The position numbers were made by a program, and so were the translations under genes. From assembly GCA_963750395.1 (NCBI GenBank), contig CAVVQM010000012.1, forward strand, positions 248,001 to 312,000: 64,000 bases of DNA, written 5' to 3'. Below, piece by piece: positions 50,449-59,107 of the stretch. The number at the start of each line of letters is the position of its first letter. Position 1 is the first letter of the stretch. A model generated the notes under the pieces. It did not search any database. It was not told the origin of the DNA and saw only the letters and a program-made list of their open reading frames with translations. Source of the DNA: JADJPO01 sp963750395 (GTDB taxonomy: Bacteria > Actinomycetota > Actinomycetes > Actinomycetales > Kineosporiaceae).

Positions 50449-51822
50449 TCAGGACCGTTCGAAGCACCGCAGCCGCTCCCAATCGGTGACCGTCGACTCG
50501 AACACGGCCAGTTCGGCGTCCGCGGTGTCGACGTAGTGGTCGACCACGTCGTCCCCGAACGCGTTGCGGGTCAACACGGAGTTCGCGAAGACCTCCCGGG
50601 CCTCCCGCAGTGTGCAGGGCAGGCGGGAGCGCTCGACGTCGTGGGCGTCACCGACCAGCGCAGGTTCGAGCGGGAGGTCCATCTCGATCCCCCACAGGCC
50701 ACCGGCAAGCATCGCGGCCAGGGCCAGGTAGGGGTTGACGTCGCTGCCGGGTACGCGGTTCTCCAGCCGCAGCGACGGCCCCCGCCCGGCCACCCGGATG
50801 GCGCAGGTGCGGTTGTCCTCGCCCCAGGCGATTGCGGCAGGAGCGGCTGGGTCGGACTGGAACCTCTTGTAGGAGTTGACGTTCGGCGCGTACATCAGGG
50901 TGAAGTCGCGCATCGTGACGAGCATCCCGGCGAGGAACGCGCTGAAGATCGGACTGCGCCCCGGACGGCCGCTCGCATCGGACTGCGCGAACACCGGGTC
51001 GCCGCCGAGGCCGGTCAGGGTGAGGCTGATATGGCAGGAGCTGGCGGTCTGCGCGTCGAAGGCCGCCATGAACGTCAGCGCCTTCGTGTGACGCGCGGCG
51101 ATCTCCTTGGCGGCGCTCTTGTAGACCACGTGCTGATCGGCGGTGGTGATGGCGTCGGCGTCCGCGAACGAGAGTTCGTACTGGCCGGGGCTGCGCGCCG
51201 ACCTGGCCGACTCCACCGCCATGCCCGCCTTGTTCAGGTGCTGGCGGACCTCACGAAGCAGGGTTTCCGCCCGTCCTGCACCGGACAGGGAGTTGTCACC
51301 GGGGTAGCGACTGCCCGAGGTCAGCCCGCGGTAGGCGCCGGCCCACGCCCTCTCGTAGCTCTCGTCGAAGACCACGAACTCCGGCCGGGTCGAGGCGTAG
51401 GCCACGAATCCCAGGTCCGCCGCCCGGTCGGCCTGATCCATGAGGATCTGCCGCGGCGAGGGTCGAACCGGTGTGCCGTCCGGCCAGAGCAGGTCGCACT
51501 GCACCATCGCGGTGCCCGACTGCCAGGTGGCCGGACGCAGGGTCGACAGGTCCGGCCGCAGCAGCAGGTCGCTGAATCCGCCCCGCCGGGTCGCGGCGCC
51601 CGAGCCAGGCGAGCGGGCCGGGTCGACATCAGCGGCCAGTAGGTCGACCGAGGCCTGGGTGCCGTGGGCGAGGACCTCGTCGAGGAAGTGCTCCCCGTCC
51701 ACGCGTTTGCCCTGCAACCGGCCGTGCAGGTCGGTGAAGGCGACCATCACCGTGTCCACGTGTCCGCCGCTGATCGCCTGGGTGAGCTTGTCCACCGACA
51801 TCGGCGCGGCTACCTCGGCCAT
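50449..51822 (-). CDS. Glutamine synthetase-family ligase (GlnA2/A3/A4-like)
   Basis: 457-residue type I glutamine-synthetase-fold enzyme. Seen are the N-terminal beta-grasp FTDLHGRLQGKRVDGEHFLD, the metal/ammonia site PGQYELSFADADAITTAD, the His loop SSCHISLTLTGLGGD, NSYKRF, and the final metal site RLENRVPGSDVNPYLALA. It lacks the adenylylation loop of housekeeping GlnA. Actinobacterial paralogs of this kind glutamylate polyamines or other amines, so gamma-glutamylamide synthetase is a reasonable guess but not proven. Neighbours (a flavoprotein and an exporter) do not settle the substrate. Confidence 0.88.
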   Translation of the reverse strand: MAEVAAPMSVDKLTQAISGGHVDTVMVAFTDLHGRLQGKRVDGEHFLDEVLAHGTQASVDLLAADVDPARSPGSGAATRRGGFSDLLLRPDLSTLRPATWQSGTAMVQCDLLWPDGTPVRPSPRQILMDQADRAADLGFVAYASTRPEFVVFDESYERAWAGAYRGLTSGSRYPGDNSLSGAGRAETLLREVRQHLNKAGMAVESARSARSPGQYELSFADADAITTADQHVVYKSAAKEIAARHTKALTFMAAFDAQTASSCHISLTLTGLGGDPVFAQSDASGRPGRSPIFSAFLAGMLVTMRDFTLMYAPNVNSYKRFQSDPAAPAAIAWGEDNRTCAIRVAGRGPSLRLENRVPGSDVNPYLALAAMLAGGLWGIEMDLPLEPALVGDAHDVERSRLPCTLREAREVFANSVLTRNAFGDDVVDHYVDTADAELAVFESTVTDWERLRCFERS

Positions 51823-51889
51823 GTCTGCTCAGCTCCTCCTCGATCCTCCTCGACGGTCACGCGTCGCAGCCAACAGTAGACGCCCGCGT

Positions 51890-52813
51890 TCAGGACGCGG
51901 ACACGGTCCGGACGGCGCGATTCGCCTCGCGGCGGCGCAGTCGCGCCCAGGCCAGGGGGCCGAGGAGCGCGCAGGCCAGCAGGACCCCGCCGAGCAGCGG
52001 CGTGGGCATCCCGAGCAGCTTCAGGCCGGAGGCGACCAGGACCAGGGCCAGCGCCCTGCGGATGATCCAGCCCGGTGCCCTGGAGGACATCTGCGCGCCC
52101 AGGTACACCCCGGGGAGCGACCCGATCAGCAGCGAGGCGGTCAGATCGAGCTGGAAGTCACCGAACAGCACATGACCCAGTGCCGCGCTCGCCACCAATG
52201 GGACCGCCTGCACCAGGTCGGTGCCGACCAGCCGGTTGGCGCTCAGCACCGGGTAGAGGGCCAGCAGGGCGATGATGATCAAGGATCCCGACCCGACCGA
52301 GGTCATGCCGACGATCAGCCCGCCGGCGACGCCGACCAGGACGGTGGGCACCGGTCGGACGACGAGCGGCGCGACGGTCGGCTTCTCGTGGGCGAGCCCC
52401 GCGGCCACGGCGGCCTTGCGGCGCACCCGTGCCAGCATCGTGGTGTAGGCCTTGAAGATCATTCCCGCGGCCGCGACCAGGAGGGCCACCCCCAGGCTGG
52501 TCTTGACCACAGCCTGGACATCGGCGGAGTTACCGAGCGCGCGCAGGACCAGCACGCCGGCGAAGGCACTCGGCACCGACCCCAGCATCAGCCAGCGCAC
52601 CAGGCCCCACTCGATGGTGCCCTGGCGCATGTGCACGTAGCTGCCGACCGGCTTCATCACAGCCGAGGCGACCAGGTCGCTGGAGACGGCGGCGAGCGGT
52701 GCGATCCCGAAGAACAGCACCAGGACCGGCGTCATCAGGGCCCCCCCGCCCATGCCGGTCAGGCCCACCACGAAACCGACCACCAGGCCGGCCACGATGA
52801 CCGCGAAGTCCAC
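51890..52813 (-). CDS. TauE/SafE-family sulfite/sulfonate exporter
   Basis: 307 residues with about eight membrane helices, opening VAGLVVGFVVGLTGMGGGAL, the glycine-rich start of each TauE repeat; the second repeat begins VGVAGGLIVGMTSVGSGSLI. Such permeases export sulfite, sulfoacetate or related organosulfur anions. The neighbouring adenylylsulfate kinase supports a sulfur role. The GTG at 52813 has AGGAG 8 bases upstream. The gene lies 32 bases after cysC and is probably co-transcribed with it. Confidence 0.9.
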   Translation of the reverse strand: MDFAVIVAGLVVGFVVGLTGMGGGALMTPVLVLFFGIAPLAAVSSDLVASAVMKPVGSYVHMRQGTIEWGLVRWLMLGSVPSAFAGVLVLRALGNSADVQAVVKTSLGVALLVAAAGMIFKAYTTMLARVRRKAAVAAGLAHEKPTVAPLVVRPVPTVLVGVAGGLIVGMTSVGSGSLIIIALLALYPVLSANRLVGTDLVQAVPLVASAALGHVLFGDFQLDLTASLLIGSLPGVYLGAQMSSRAPGWIIRRALALVLVASGLKLLGMPTPLLGGVLLACALLGPLAWARLRRREANRAVRTVSAS

Positions 52814-52845
52814 GTCACAAGCTCCTGTTCACACGACCGCGCCCG

Positions 52846-54111
52846 CTATCGGGCGGCGGTCCGGTGCCCGGTCGGGTCATCCTCGTCCCCGACCAGTCGG
52901 CCACCGTCCTGAAGCAGACGCCAGACGACGTCCACACAATCGGCCAGGTGTCGGCCCGTGGTGTCGATCGTCAGATCGGCGTCCGTGGGCTCCTCGTAGG
53001 GCGAAGAGATGCCCGTGAACTCCTGGATCTCCCCCCGTCGCGCCCGCGCATACAAACCCTTGCGGTCGCGCCGTTCACACTCGGCCAGGGGCGTGGCGAC
53101 GTGCACAAGCACCATCGTCCCGCCGGCCTCGGTGACCATGCGCCGCACCTGGGCGCGGCCCTGCGCGAACGGCGCGATCGGAGCGGCGATCGCCATCCCA
53201 CCGTGCCGGGCCACCTCGGCCGCGACGAACCCGATCCGGGCGATGTTGGCGGCGCGGTCCTCGGCCGAGAACCCCAGTCCGGCCGACAGCAGGCGACGCA
53301 CCTCGTCGCCGTCCAGCAGGCTCACGGTGCGTAGCCCACGCTCCAGCACCCGGTCGGCGAGCGCCTTCGCCAGGGTCGACTTGCCCGACCCGGACAGCCC
53401 GGTGAAGAACACGACCAGTCCCTGGCGGTGGGCCGGGACGGCGCTGCGGGCCAGTTCCTCGGCGAAGGCGCGGTGCGGCGACGAGTCGGCGCCGTCCCAC
53501 GCCGCCGGCCGGAGCAGGTCGCTGCAGCCGTAGGAGCGGGCGATCTCCCCCAGCAGGGCGTCGTGCCCGGCCGGCAGCGCAACCGGGACGACGACCGGCT
53601 CGGCCTCGAGGTCGCCGGCCACGACGCGGACGGCGCGCAGCAGCGCCTCGGGGGTCAGCGAGTCCGGTCCCGGCCGGGCGCGGCCGGCGCCCACCAACGC
53701 CAGCCAGACCAGGTGTGCCGCACGGGTCCGGGTGCGCAGATCTGCGACGACCTCGTCGGTCAGCGGGCGGTCGACGACCACCGCCAGGATGGGGCTGTCG
53801 GAGCCGCTCGGAGCCGATGACACCCGCCGGGCGAGCCGCTCGCGCACCTGGACGGCGGTGAGCCGATGGCTGCGCAACGGCGGGTGGGCGAAGGGCCGAA
53901 GCGCCCCGACGGAGCCCTCGGCGGACACGGCCGCGACCGGCGTGCCCTCGGCGTCCTCGAGGATGAGCCCGCCCGGGATGTCATCCTCGGCGAACAGCCC
54001 CCGCGGCAACCGGGCGAGGGCACCGTCCAGCACCAGTTCAGCCAACTCCAGCACGGCCAGTGGCGGGTGCGTGGTGCGCCAACCGGACGGCGGGGCCTGG
54101 GGTGCGGGCAT
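52846..54111 (-). CDS. cysC: Adenylylsulfate kinase with N-terminal extra domain
   Basis: 421 residues. The C-terminal 190 residues are a clear APS kinase phosphorylating adenylyl sulfate to PAPS: Walker A FTGLSGSGKSTLAKA at about 236-250, LLDGDEVRRLLSAGLGFS, and the PIAPFAQGRAQVRRM region. The N-terminal 230 residues (LRPFAHPPLRSHRLTAVQVR, and so on) resemble a divergent ATP-sulfurylase-like or PUA domain without obvious catalytic motifs. Stand-alone CysC proteins are about 200 residues, so this is a fusion seen in actinobacteria. No separate cysN/cysD is nearby. Confidence 0.9.
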   Translation of the reverse strand: MPAPQAPPSGWRTTHPPLAVLELAELVLDGALARLPRGLFAEDDIPGGLILEDAEGTPVAAVSAEGSVGALRPFAHPPLRSHRLTAVQVRERLARRVSSAPSGSDSPILAVVVDRPLTDEVVADLRTRTRAAHLVWLALVGAGRARPGPDSLTPEALLRAVRVVAGDLEAEPVVVPVALPAGHDALLGEIARSYGCSDLLRPAAWDGADSSPHRAFAEELARSAVPAHRQGLVVFFTGLSGSGKSTLAKALADRVLERGLRTVSLLDGDEVRRLLSAGLGFSAEDRAANIARIGFVAAEVARHGGMAIAAPIAPFAQGRAQVRRMVTEAGGTMVLVHVATPLAECERRDRKGLYARARRGEIQEFTGISSPYEEPTDADLTIDTTGRHLADCVDVVWRLLQDGGRLVGDEDDPTGHRTAAR

Positions 54112-54131
54112 CCGGAAATGGTGTCACACGA

Positions 54132-54175
54132 GCGGACCGCGCCCGCCCACGGACAGTGGGCGCGGCGCGGTCCGC
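54132..54175 (-). terminator. Strong stem-loop after the BI-1 gene
   Basis: GGACCGCGCCCGCCCAC and GTGGGCGCGGCGCGGTCC pair with one bulged base and the short loop GGACA, downstream of the BI-1 stop and upstream of cysC. It separates the two transcripts. Confidence 0.65.
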
Positions 54176-54193
54176 CGTACGGTGCGGGGTGGT

Positions 54194-54985
54194 TCAGTTG
54201 TCTCCGCGCAGGATCGCCATCAGCCGCAGGATCTCCAGGTAGAGCCAGATCAGCGTGACCACCAGGCCGAAGGCGGCGGTCCAGGCGTACGGCTTGGGCA
54301 GCCCGTTGCGCACACCCTGCTCGATGAAGTCGAAGTCGAGCACGAGGAACAGGGAGGCCAGCACGACACCGAAGGCGCTGAGCAGGACCGGCAGCAGACC
54401 GCCACCCGAATAGACGCTGTCCCAGGCGCCGAACATGACCCCGCCCAGGTGCAGCAGGGCGAACACCAGGTAGCCCGCCCCGGCGATCATCAGAACCTTG
54501 GTGAACTTCGGCGAGTTGCGCACGATGCCCGTCTTGTACATCACGAGCATCGTGGTGAAGGCGGCCAGCGTGCCCAGGATCGCCTGGGTGACGGCGCCGT
54601 CGAAGGCCGATTCGTAGAAGTAGCTGAGGCCACCCACGAACACGCCCTCGATCGCGGCGTAGCCGAACATCAGGGGCGGGTTGGGCCGCTTCATGAAGCC
54701 GATCGCGATGGCCAGTCCCAGACCGATCAGGCCGGAGATCAACACGATCCCGAACCCGGGCCGGAGGATCTGGAAGGTCACGGTGGCTGAGACCAGCAGG
54801 GCGGCGAACAGGGCGCCGGTGCGCACGATCACGTCGTCCAGGGTCATCCGGTTGGTGTCCACCGCGGTGGCCGAGGGGGCGTTGTACATGTCCTCGAGCT
54901 GGCGCGGTTCCGCCGTGTTGAACGTGGCGTACCCACCACGCTGGAAACCCTGCGTGCGGTTGAACACGGGGTTACTGCTGTGCAT
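54194..54985 (-). CDS. Bax inhibitor-1/YccA family membrane protein
   Basis: 263 residues with seven predicted helices, including VRTGALFAALLVSATVTFQI, FGIVLISGLIGLGLAIAIGF, YAAIEGVFVGGLSYFYESAF and the C-terminal WLYLEILRLMAILRG. The Asp in VLDFDFIEQG and downstream region recall the pH-sensing pair of BI-1 proteins such as BsYetJ, calcium leak channels. The N-terminal 45 residues are polar. The ATG at 54985 has GGAGGG 4-5 bases upstream. Role unknown; no operon partner. Confidence 0.9.
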   Translation of the reverse strand: MHSSNPVFNRTQGFQRGGYATFNTAEPRQLEDMYNAPSATAVDTNRMTLDDVIVRTGALFAALLVSATVTFQILRPGFGIVLISGLIGLGLAIAIGFMKRPNPPLMFGYAAIEGVFVGGLSYFYESAFDGAVTQAILGTLAAFTTMLVMYKTGIVRNSPKFTKVLMIAGAGYLVFALLHLGGVMFGAWDSVYSGGGLLPVLLSAFGVVLASLFLVLDFDFIEQGVRNGLPKPYAWTAAFGLVVTLIWLYLEILRLMAILRGDN

Positions 54986-55153
54986 CGGTCCCTCCAGGGA
55001 TCGAGACGTCGGCCCGGGGCCCTCCCGGACCAGCGGCCAGTCATCCGACCGCACTCGCTACCTACCGTAATGCGCCGCGGCCGATGTTCGTTCCCGGATC
55101 GCCCGGGGGCCCATCCGTGAGCGTGGTGGTCAGCGCGCGGTCACCCGTTGTGC

Positions 55154-56656
55154 TCAGCCGACGGGTACCGGCGCCGGCGTGGGCGCCAGGTCCGCATACA
55201 GGTTCAGGAGCGTGCCCTGCTCATTCTCCCAGCACAGCTCCTCCGCCGCGATACGCAGGCTGCGCTGGTAGGCACCCGTCTCGGCCAGCAGATGATAGAC
55301 GGCCAGCGCCAGCGACTCCGGGGAGGTGAAGGTGCGTCCGATCCGGTACTCGGTGACGAGCCGGCTGAGATCGGGCAGTTCCGAGTAGGCGAGCACCGGC
55401 AGGTGCGCCTGGACGGCCTCGAACACCTTGTTCGGCAAGCAGTGACGGTAGCTCAGGCAGTTGGGCCGCACGGCCACCAGCGCCACGTCGGCCTCGGCCG
55501 CGGCGGCCGTCACCTGCTCGTGCGGCACGGGACCGACGACCCGCAGCCGGTGCAGGACCGAGCGATCCGCCCCCCGGGCGCCCAGTTCGGCGATGTACTC
55601 TCGGGGGCCGTAACCCAGCATCACGAGATAGACGTGTTCACCCAGGTGGGCGAGCCCGTCGATGGCCTCCTCGAGTCCGCGATCCCGGGTGATCCTGCCC
55701 GTGTAGAGCAGCACCTTGGCGGAGGACGGCAGCCCGGCCATCGCCCGCAGACTGTGGGCCGGTGAGGTGCGCACACTCGAGGGGATGTTGCGCACGAGCC
55801 GCACCCGCTCGCCCAGCCGGTACCGTCGGCGCAGCCAGTCGACCAGTCCCGGCGAGACGGTGATGACGGCGTCCGCTCGACGGACGAACCACGACTCCAG
55901 GGCAACGTCGGCCATCCGGCCCACGGGACGCCGCTCACCCAGCCGGTTGCGGTGGCGCCACAGTTCATGGCTGTCGTAGACCAGCCGGGCTCCCGTGCGT
56001 CGTCCGACCCGCCAGGCCGCCGGCAGGGTGTTCGCGTCGTGCGCGTGGACGACGTCCGGACCCCACGCCACGACCACGGGGACCGTGCGTCGCCAGAAGG
56101 ACGCGATCTGGCTCGGGCGGTGGATCTTGAACGCGAGGGCGCGGATCGCCGGGCGCGCCAGGTGCAGGTAGCCACGGCGCAGCCCCCGGCGCCACCGGCG
56201 ACCACCCCGGGCGCACCCGAGCCGCGCCCCGCGGGCGGCGCGACGACGCCAGGACGTCCGGGCCGGCGCCCCCGCGTCCCCAGCCCTGGGGTCGGTCACC
56301 GGGGCTGCGGACGGGTCGGCACGGGTGCGGATCGCGGCTCGACGGATGGCGGCGCGGCGGACGGCGCGCCGCTGGAGCGCCGGGGTGCCACGCAGGACGT
56401 GATAGACGGCGTGCGCGGCCCTCAGCAGTCCGACCAGCGCGGACGACACCGCCGTCCTCTCGACGGTGAATCCGTCAGGGTGCGGGAACACGCCGGGCGG
56501 GTGCCGGTTGTTGGCCAGCGCGAAGATGCGGACGTCGTAGCCGTTGCCCGAGAGCGTCTTCGCCTCGCGCAGCACCCTGGCGTCCGAGTCGCAGGTGTTG
56601 AAGACCAGCATCGCCACCCGGGGCTTCGTCCGCGCCTCCGAACCGTCGTGAGCCAC
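55154..56656 (-). CDS. GT4-family glycosyltransferase
   Basis: 500-residue GT-B-fold glycosyltransferase. The N-terminal acceptor domain begins VAMLVFNTCDSDARVLREAK and contains WGPDVVHAHDANTLPAAWRV; an Arg-rich insert is at about 90-160. The C-terminal nucleotide-sugar domain includes KVLLYTGRITRDRGLEEAID and SYRHCLPNKVFEAVQAHLPV, with the EX7E-type region. The start is the GTG at 56656 (AAGGGA 7 bases upstream); the frame extends 7 codons earlier. It probably transfers a sugar to a cell-envelope glycan. Gene order with the LytR-CpsA-Psr protein supports this. Confidence 0.88.
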   Translation of the reverse strand: MAHDGSEARTKPRVAMLVFNTCDSDARVLREAKTLSGNGYDVRIFALANNRHPPGVFPHPDGFTVERTAVSSALVGLLRAAHAVYHVLRGTPALQRRAVRRAAIRRAAIRTRADPSAAPVTDPRAGDAGAPARTSWRRRAARGARLGCARGGRRWRRGLRRGYLHLARPAIRALAFKIHRPSQIASFWRRTVPVVVAWGPDVVHAHDANTLPAAWRVGRRTGARLVYDSHELWRHRNRLGERRPVGRMADVALESWFVRRADAVITVSPGLVDWLRRRYRLGERVRLVRNIPSSVRTSPAHSLRAMAGLPSSAKVLLYTGRITRDRGLEEAIDGLAHLGEHVYLVMLGYGPREYIAELGARGADRSVLHRLRVVGPVPHEQVTAAAAEADVALVAVRPNCLSYRHCLPNKVFEAVQAHLPVLAYSELPDLSRLVTEYRIGRTFTSPESLALAVYHLLAETGAYQRSLRIAAEELCWENEQGTLLNLYADLAPTPAPVPVG

Positions 56657-56704
56657 TGTTTCCCTTCGACCGCGCAAACGCCGCGCTGAAGGCCTGAATC
56701 CGCC

Positions 56705-57856
56705 TCAGGGCACCGGGCAGAACACGGGCCCGGCGATGTTCGACGTGGCGGCATCCGGTTTCGGCATGGACGCACCCGCCGCGGGGTCGTCGTCGGGCGG
56801 CGGCGCCGAGATGGACAGCGACGTCTCGCTCGGGGCCGCGCGGCCGCCCAAGCGGGCGAGCTGCGCCGGGGCCGCGGCGGGATCCATGACCACCGTCGCC
56901 CTCGGATTGCGCGGATCGGGGATCCACGCCAGCGTCTGCAGGGTCACCGAGTCCTCGTCCAGGTCCGCCAGGGACCGGGCGAAACCGACCAGTGCCTCCA
57001 ACGAGCCGAGTTGCTCGTCGGTGGTCAAGGACCTCGATGCCGCGTCGGCGACCCGGTACAGACGCAACGGATCGCGCAACAGCCCGCCCGACTGGGCCTG
57101 GGAGCCGAGTTGCCTGAGAAGGTGCTGCTGCCGCCCGGTGCGGGTGATGTCGGACCCGTCCGTCGTGAAGTGCCGGGCGCGGACCAGGCCCAGCACCTGA
57201 GCGCCGTCGATGTGCGAGACTCCCTCGGGCAGTTCGAGATTGGCGTCCCGGTCGACCACGGCCTGCCGCAGACACACCTGCATCCCACCCATGGCGTCCA
57301 CGACCTTGGCGAACCCGGCGAAGTCCACCGCCAGGACGTGGTCGACCGCGACCCCGGTGAGCTGCTGCACGGCCGCGACCGTGCAGGTCACTCCCCCGAC
57401 CGTGAACGCCACGTTGAAACGCTGAGTGACGTCCGCCGACCGGGAACCACACGCCGGTGACGTCAACGGGAGCCGGGTCACGAGGTCTCTCGGGATCGAC
57501 AACCCGTAGGCCTGCGAGCGGCCCGTCGCCAGATGCAGCAGCACCACGGTGTCCGACCGGGCACCCGAGAAAGAACCGAATCCGTCGCCCTGGTCCTGCC
57601 GGGTGTCCGATCCGATCAGCACCACGTTCGTCCCAGGGGTCGGGCCGCCGCCGACCGCCGACGACCCCTGGCCGGTCGCGCCCGTCGATACTGTGGCCGG
57701 GTCGTCGACCCCATCGCCGGCCGTCGTCCCCGGCGCCGCCGGCAGTCTCACCGTGGAGATGTTGGCGACCAGGGATCGTTTCACCACGTAGGCGGACCCG
57801 GCGCCCGCGCTGAGCGCACCTGCGAGCAGCACCGCAAGGGCGACCTTGATGCGCAC
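56705..57856 (-). CDS. LytR-CpsA-Psr (LCP) family cell-wall glycan transferase
   Basis: 383 residues from a GTG at 57856 with GGAGG 5 bases upstream. A short cytoplasmic start leads to one membrane helix (VALAVLLAGALSAGAGSAYV). The LCP domain includes VVLIGSDTRQDQGDGFGSFS, GARSDTVVLLHLATGRSQAY, LSIPRDLVTRL, AVDFAGFAKVVDAMGG and LGLVRARHFTTDGSDITRTG, with the pyrophosphate-binding Arg and Asp residues. LCP enzymes ligate undecaprenyl-linked glycans to peptidoglycan. It is upstream of the glycosyltransferase on the same strand. Confidence 0.92.
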   Translation of the reverse strand: MRIKVALAVLLAGALSAGAGSAYVVKRSLVANISTVRLPAAPGTTAGDGVDDPATVSTGATGQGSSAVGGGPTPGTNVVLIGSDTRQDQGDGFGSFSGARSDTVVLLHLATGRSQAYGLSIPRDLVTRLPLTSPACGSRSADVTQRFNVAFTVGGVTCTVAAVQQLTGVAVDHVLAVDFAGFAKVVDAMGGMQVCLRQAVVDRDANLELPEGVSHIDGAQVLGLVRARHFTTDGSDITRTGRQQHLLRQLGSQAQSGGLLRDPLRLYRVADAASRSLTTDEQLGSLEALVGFARSLADLDEDSVTLQTLAWIPDPRNPRATVVMDPAAAPAQLARLGGRAAPSETSLSISAPPPDDDPAAGASMPKPDAATSNIAGPVFCPVP

Positions 57857-57996
57857 CGGAACCTCCTCGGCGACCGTCTCCTGGTCGGTGAGCGAGGTGG
57901 CGCCTCGGAGAGTCCGGCACCCCGCTCGATGGACGACTCTTGAGACGTCGGCGGCTGCGGCCGCGATCTCCACCCGGTGGCGAGCAGAAGTTGGAG

Positions 57997-58069
57997 TACC
58001 CCCGGCGGGACTCGAACCCGCACTGGAGCGCTTTTAAGGCGCCTGCCTCTGCCGTTGGGCTACGGGGGC
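57997..58069 (-). tRNA. tRNA-Leu (anticodon TAA), short variable arm
   Basis: 73-base tRNA on the minus strand. The acceptor pairs GCCCCCG with CGGGGGT, with discriminator A. The D arm is GCCCAACGGCAGAGGC. The anticodon stem GGCGC/GCGCT holds the loop CTTAAAA, anticodon TAA (reads UUA). The T arm is GCGGGTTCGAGTCCCGC. The variable region is only CCAGT, unlike normal long-arm tRNA-Leu. CCA is not encoded. It sits between the LytR-type gene and the repeat cluster. Confidence 0.9.
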
Positions 58070-58111
58070 CATCTCGTGCGGCGCCAGCCTAGTTCGCGAG
58101 CACACAACACC

Positions 58112-58135
58112 CAGCACCAGCACCAGCACCAGCAC
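58112..58135. repeat. Four tandem CAGCAC hexamers
   Basis: CAGCAC occurs four times in a row in the 228-base gap between the tRNA and the lipoprotein gene. It is a short, slippage-prone repeat with no assigned function. Confidence 0.75.
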
Positions 58136-58138
58136 CAT

Positions 58139-58236
58139 GATCACGATGAAGATCACGATGTGGATGAAACGCCGTCAGCGTGCTGGGGTTCTCACATCGT
58201 GATCTTGCTCGATGCCTCACAACCCCCATCGTGATC
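58139..58236. repeat. Four copies of a 10-bp motif GATCACGATG, two direct and two inverted
   Basis: GATCACGATG occurs at 58139-58148 and 58151-58160; its exact reverse complement CATCGTGATC occurs at 58195-58204 and 58227-58236. The arrangement can form alternative hairpins and lies downstream of the minus-strand lipoprotein gene. It may be a terminator region, a binding array or a dispersed repeat. Confidence 0.65.
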
Positions 58237-58298
58237 ATGCGGAACCGACCGATGGGGCGACCTGAGGCGATGCCCGGCTGCGGGCCGGGGGCAGTCCG

Positions 58299-59012
58299 TC
58301 AGCTCGACATGCAGCTCTTGGCGTAGGCCAGAGCCGTGCTTTCGGGCTGCGAGCTGACGAAGGCCATGACCTGGCCCTCAAACAGCCAGGCGGCGATGGT
58401 CGACCCCTTGCGGAAGGCGACCATGACGTCCTCGTTCGCGCCATCCACCGACACCGTCCGCGTACGCAGCGTGTAGCCCTTGCCACTCATGCCGGAGACC
58501 AGGCCCGTCAGCAGCGACTGGACTGTCTCGGTGTCGGCCAGATGGGAGGCCTCGACGGTCATCGCCGCAACGGAGCCGATGCCGGTCTTGGACTTCTGGA
58601 CGCCGCGGACCGTGGGCGCACTGAGCACTCCGCGGTAGCCGGCGGCCGCGACCGGGGCGAACGCCTTCACCACGGCTGCGGGGGCCTTCACGTAGCTGTA
58701 GCCCTCGGCCGCTCGCAGCTGGGGCGGCACCAGCACGGGGATCGAGGCGGAGGGCGAGGGGGACGAGGCCGAGGCGCTCCCCGAGGCAGCCGGGGTCGAC
58801 GAGATCGAGGGGCCAGGCGAGCCGGACGCCGGCGCGGCGTCGGTCACGGTGCCCGTGCCCGACCGGTCGGCATCAAGGGCACCGAGAGGCCCCGGCCAAT
58901 CCCCCGAACACCCGGTCACCGTGAGTGCAAGTGCCGCGCAGAGGGCCACCACCACCATCATCCGAGACACCTTGCGAACAGGTCCATGCACGGTGAGTGA
59001 CGAGGTGGGCAT
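58299..59012 (-). CDS. Predicted lipoprotein
   Basis: 237 residues. Signal sequence RKVSRMMVVVALCAALALTV leads to the lipobox TVTGC, the Cys followed by SGDWPG. A Ser/Pro/Ala-rich linker (about 60-100) precedes a globular domain VLVPPQLRAAEGYSYVKAPA..VTVEASHLADTETVQSLLTGLV..DVMVAFRKGSTIAAWLFEG. I do not recognise a family. It lies in the conserved ppx-DUF501-ftsB cluster on the same strand. The start is the ATG at 59012; a longer frame is open upstream. Confidence 0.78.
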   Translation of the reverse strand: MPTSSLTVHGPVRKVSRMMVVVALCAALALTVTGCSGDWPGPLGALDADRSGTGTVTDAAPASGSPGPSISSTPAASGSASASSPSPSASIPVLVPPQLRAAEGYSYVKAPAAVVKAFAPVAAAGYRGVLSAPTVRGVQKSKTGIGSVAAMTVEASHLADTETVQSLLTGLVSGMSGKGYTLRTRTVSVDGANEDVMVAFRKGSTIAAWLFEGQVMAFVSSQPESTALAYAKSCMSS

Positions 59013-59107
59013 CGTCCACTCTCGGGGCTGTGCGGGGTGGCTCAGCGCCAGATGGGGCACGCGCCCACGTTACCTTCCCGTCCGCGCGATCCCGGCATCG
59101 GCCCGGA

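Noticed and set aside
58112..58236. The repeat patch as a CRISPR array or replication origin
   Set aside because: No regular spacers; no DnaA boxes or dnaA/dnaN nearby.
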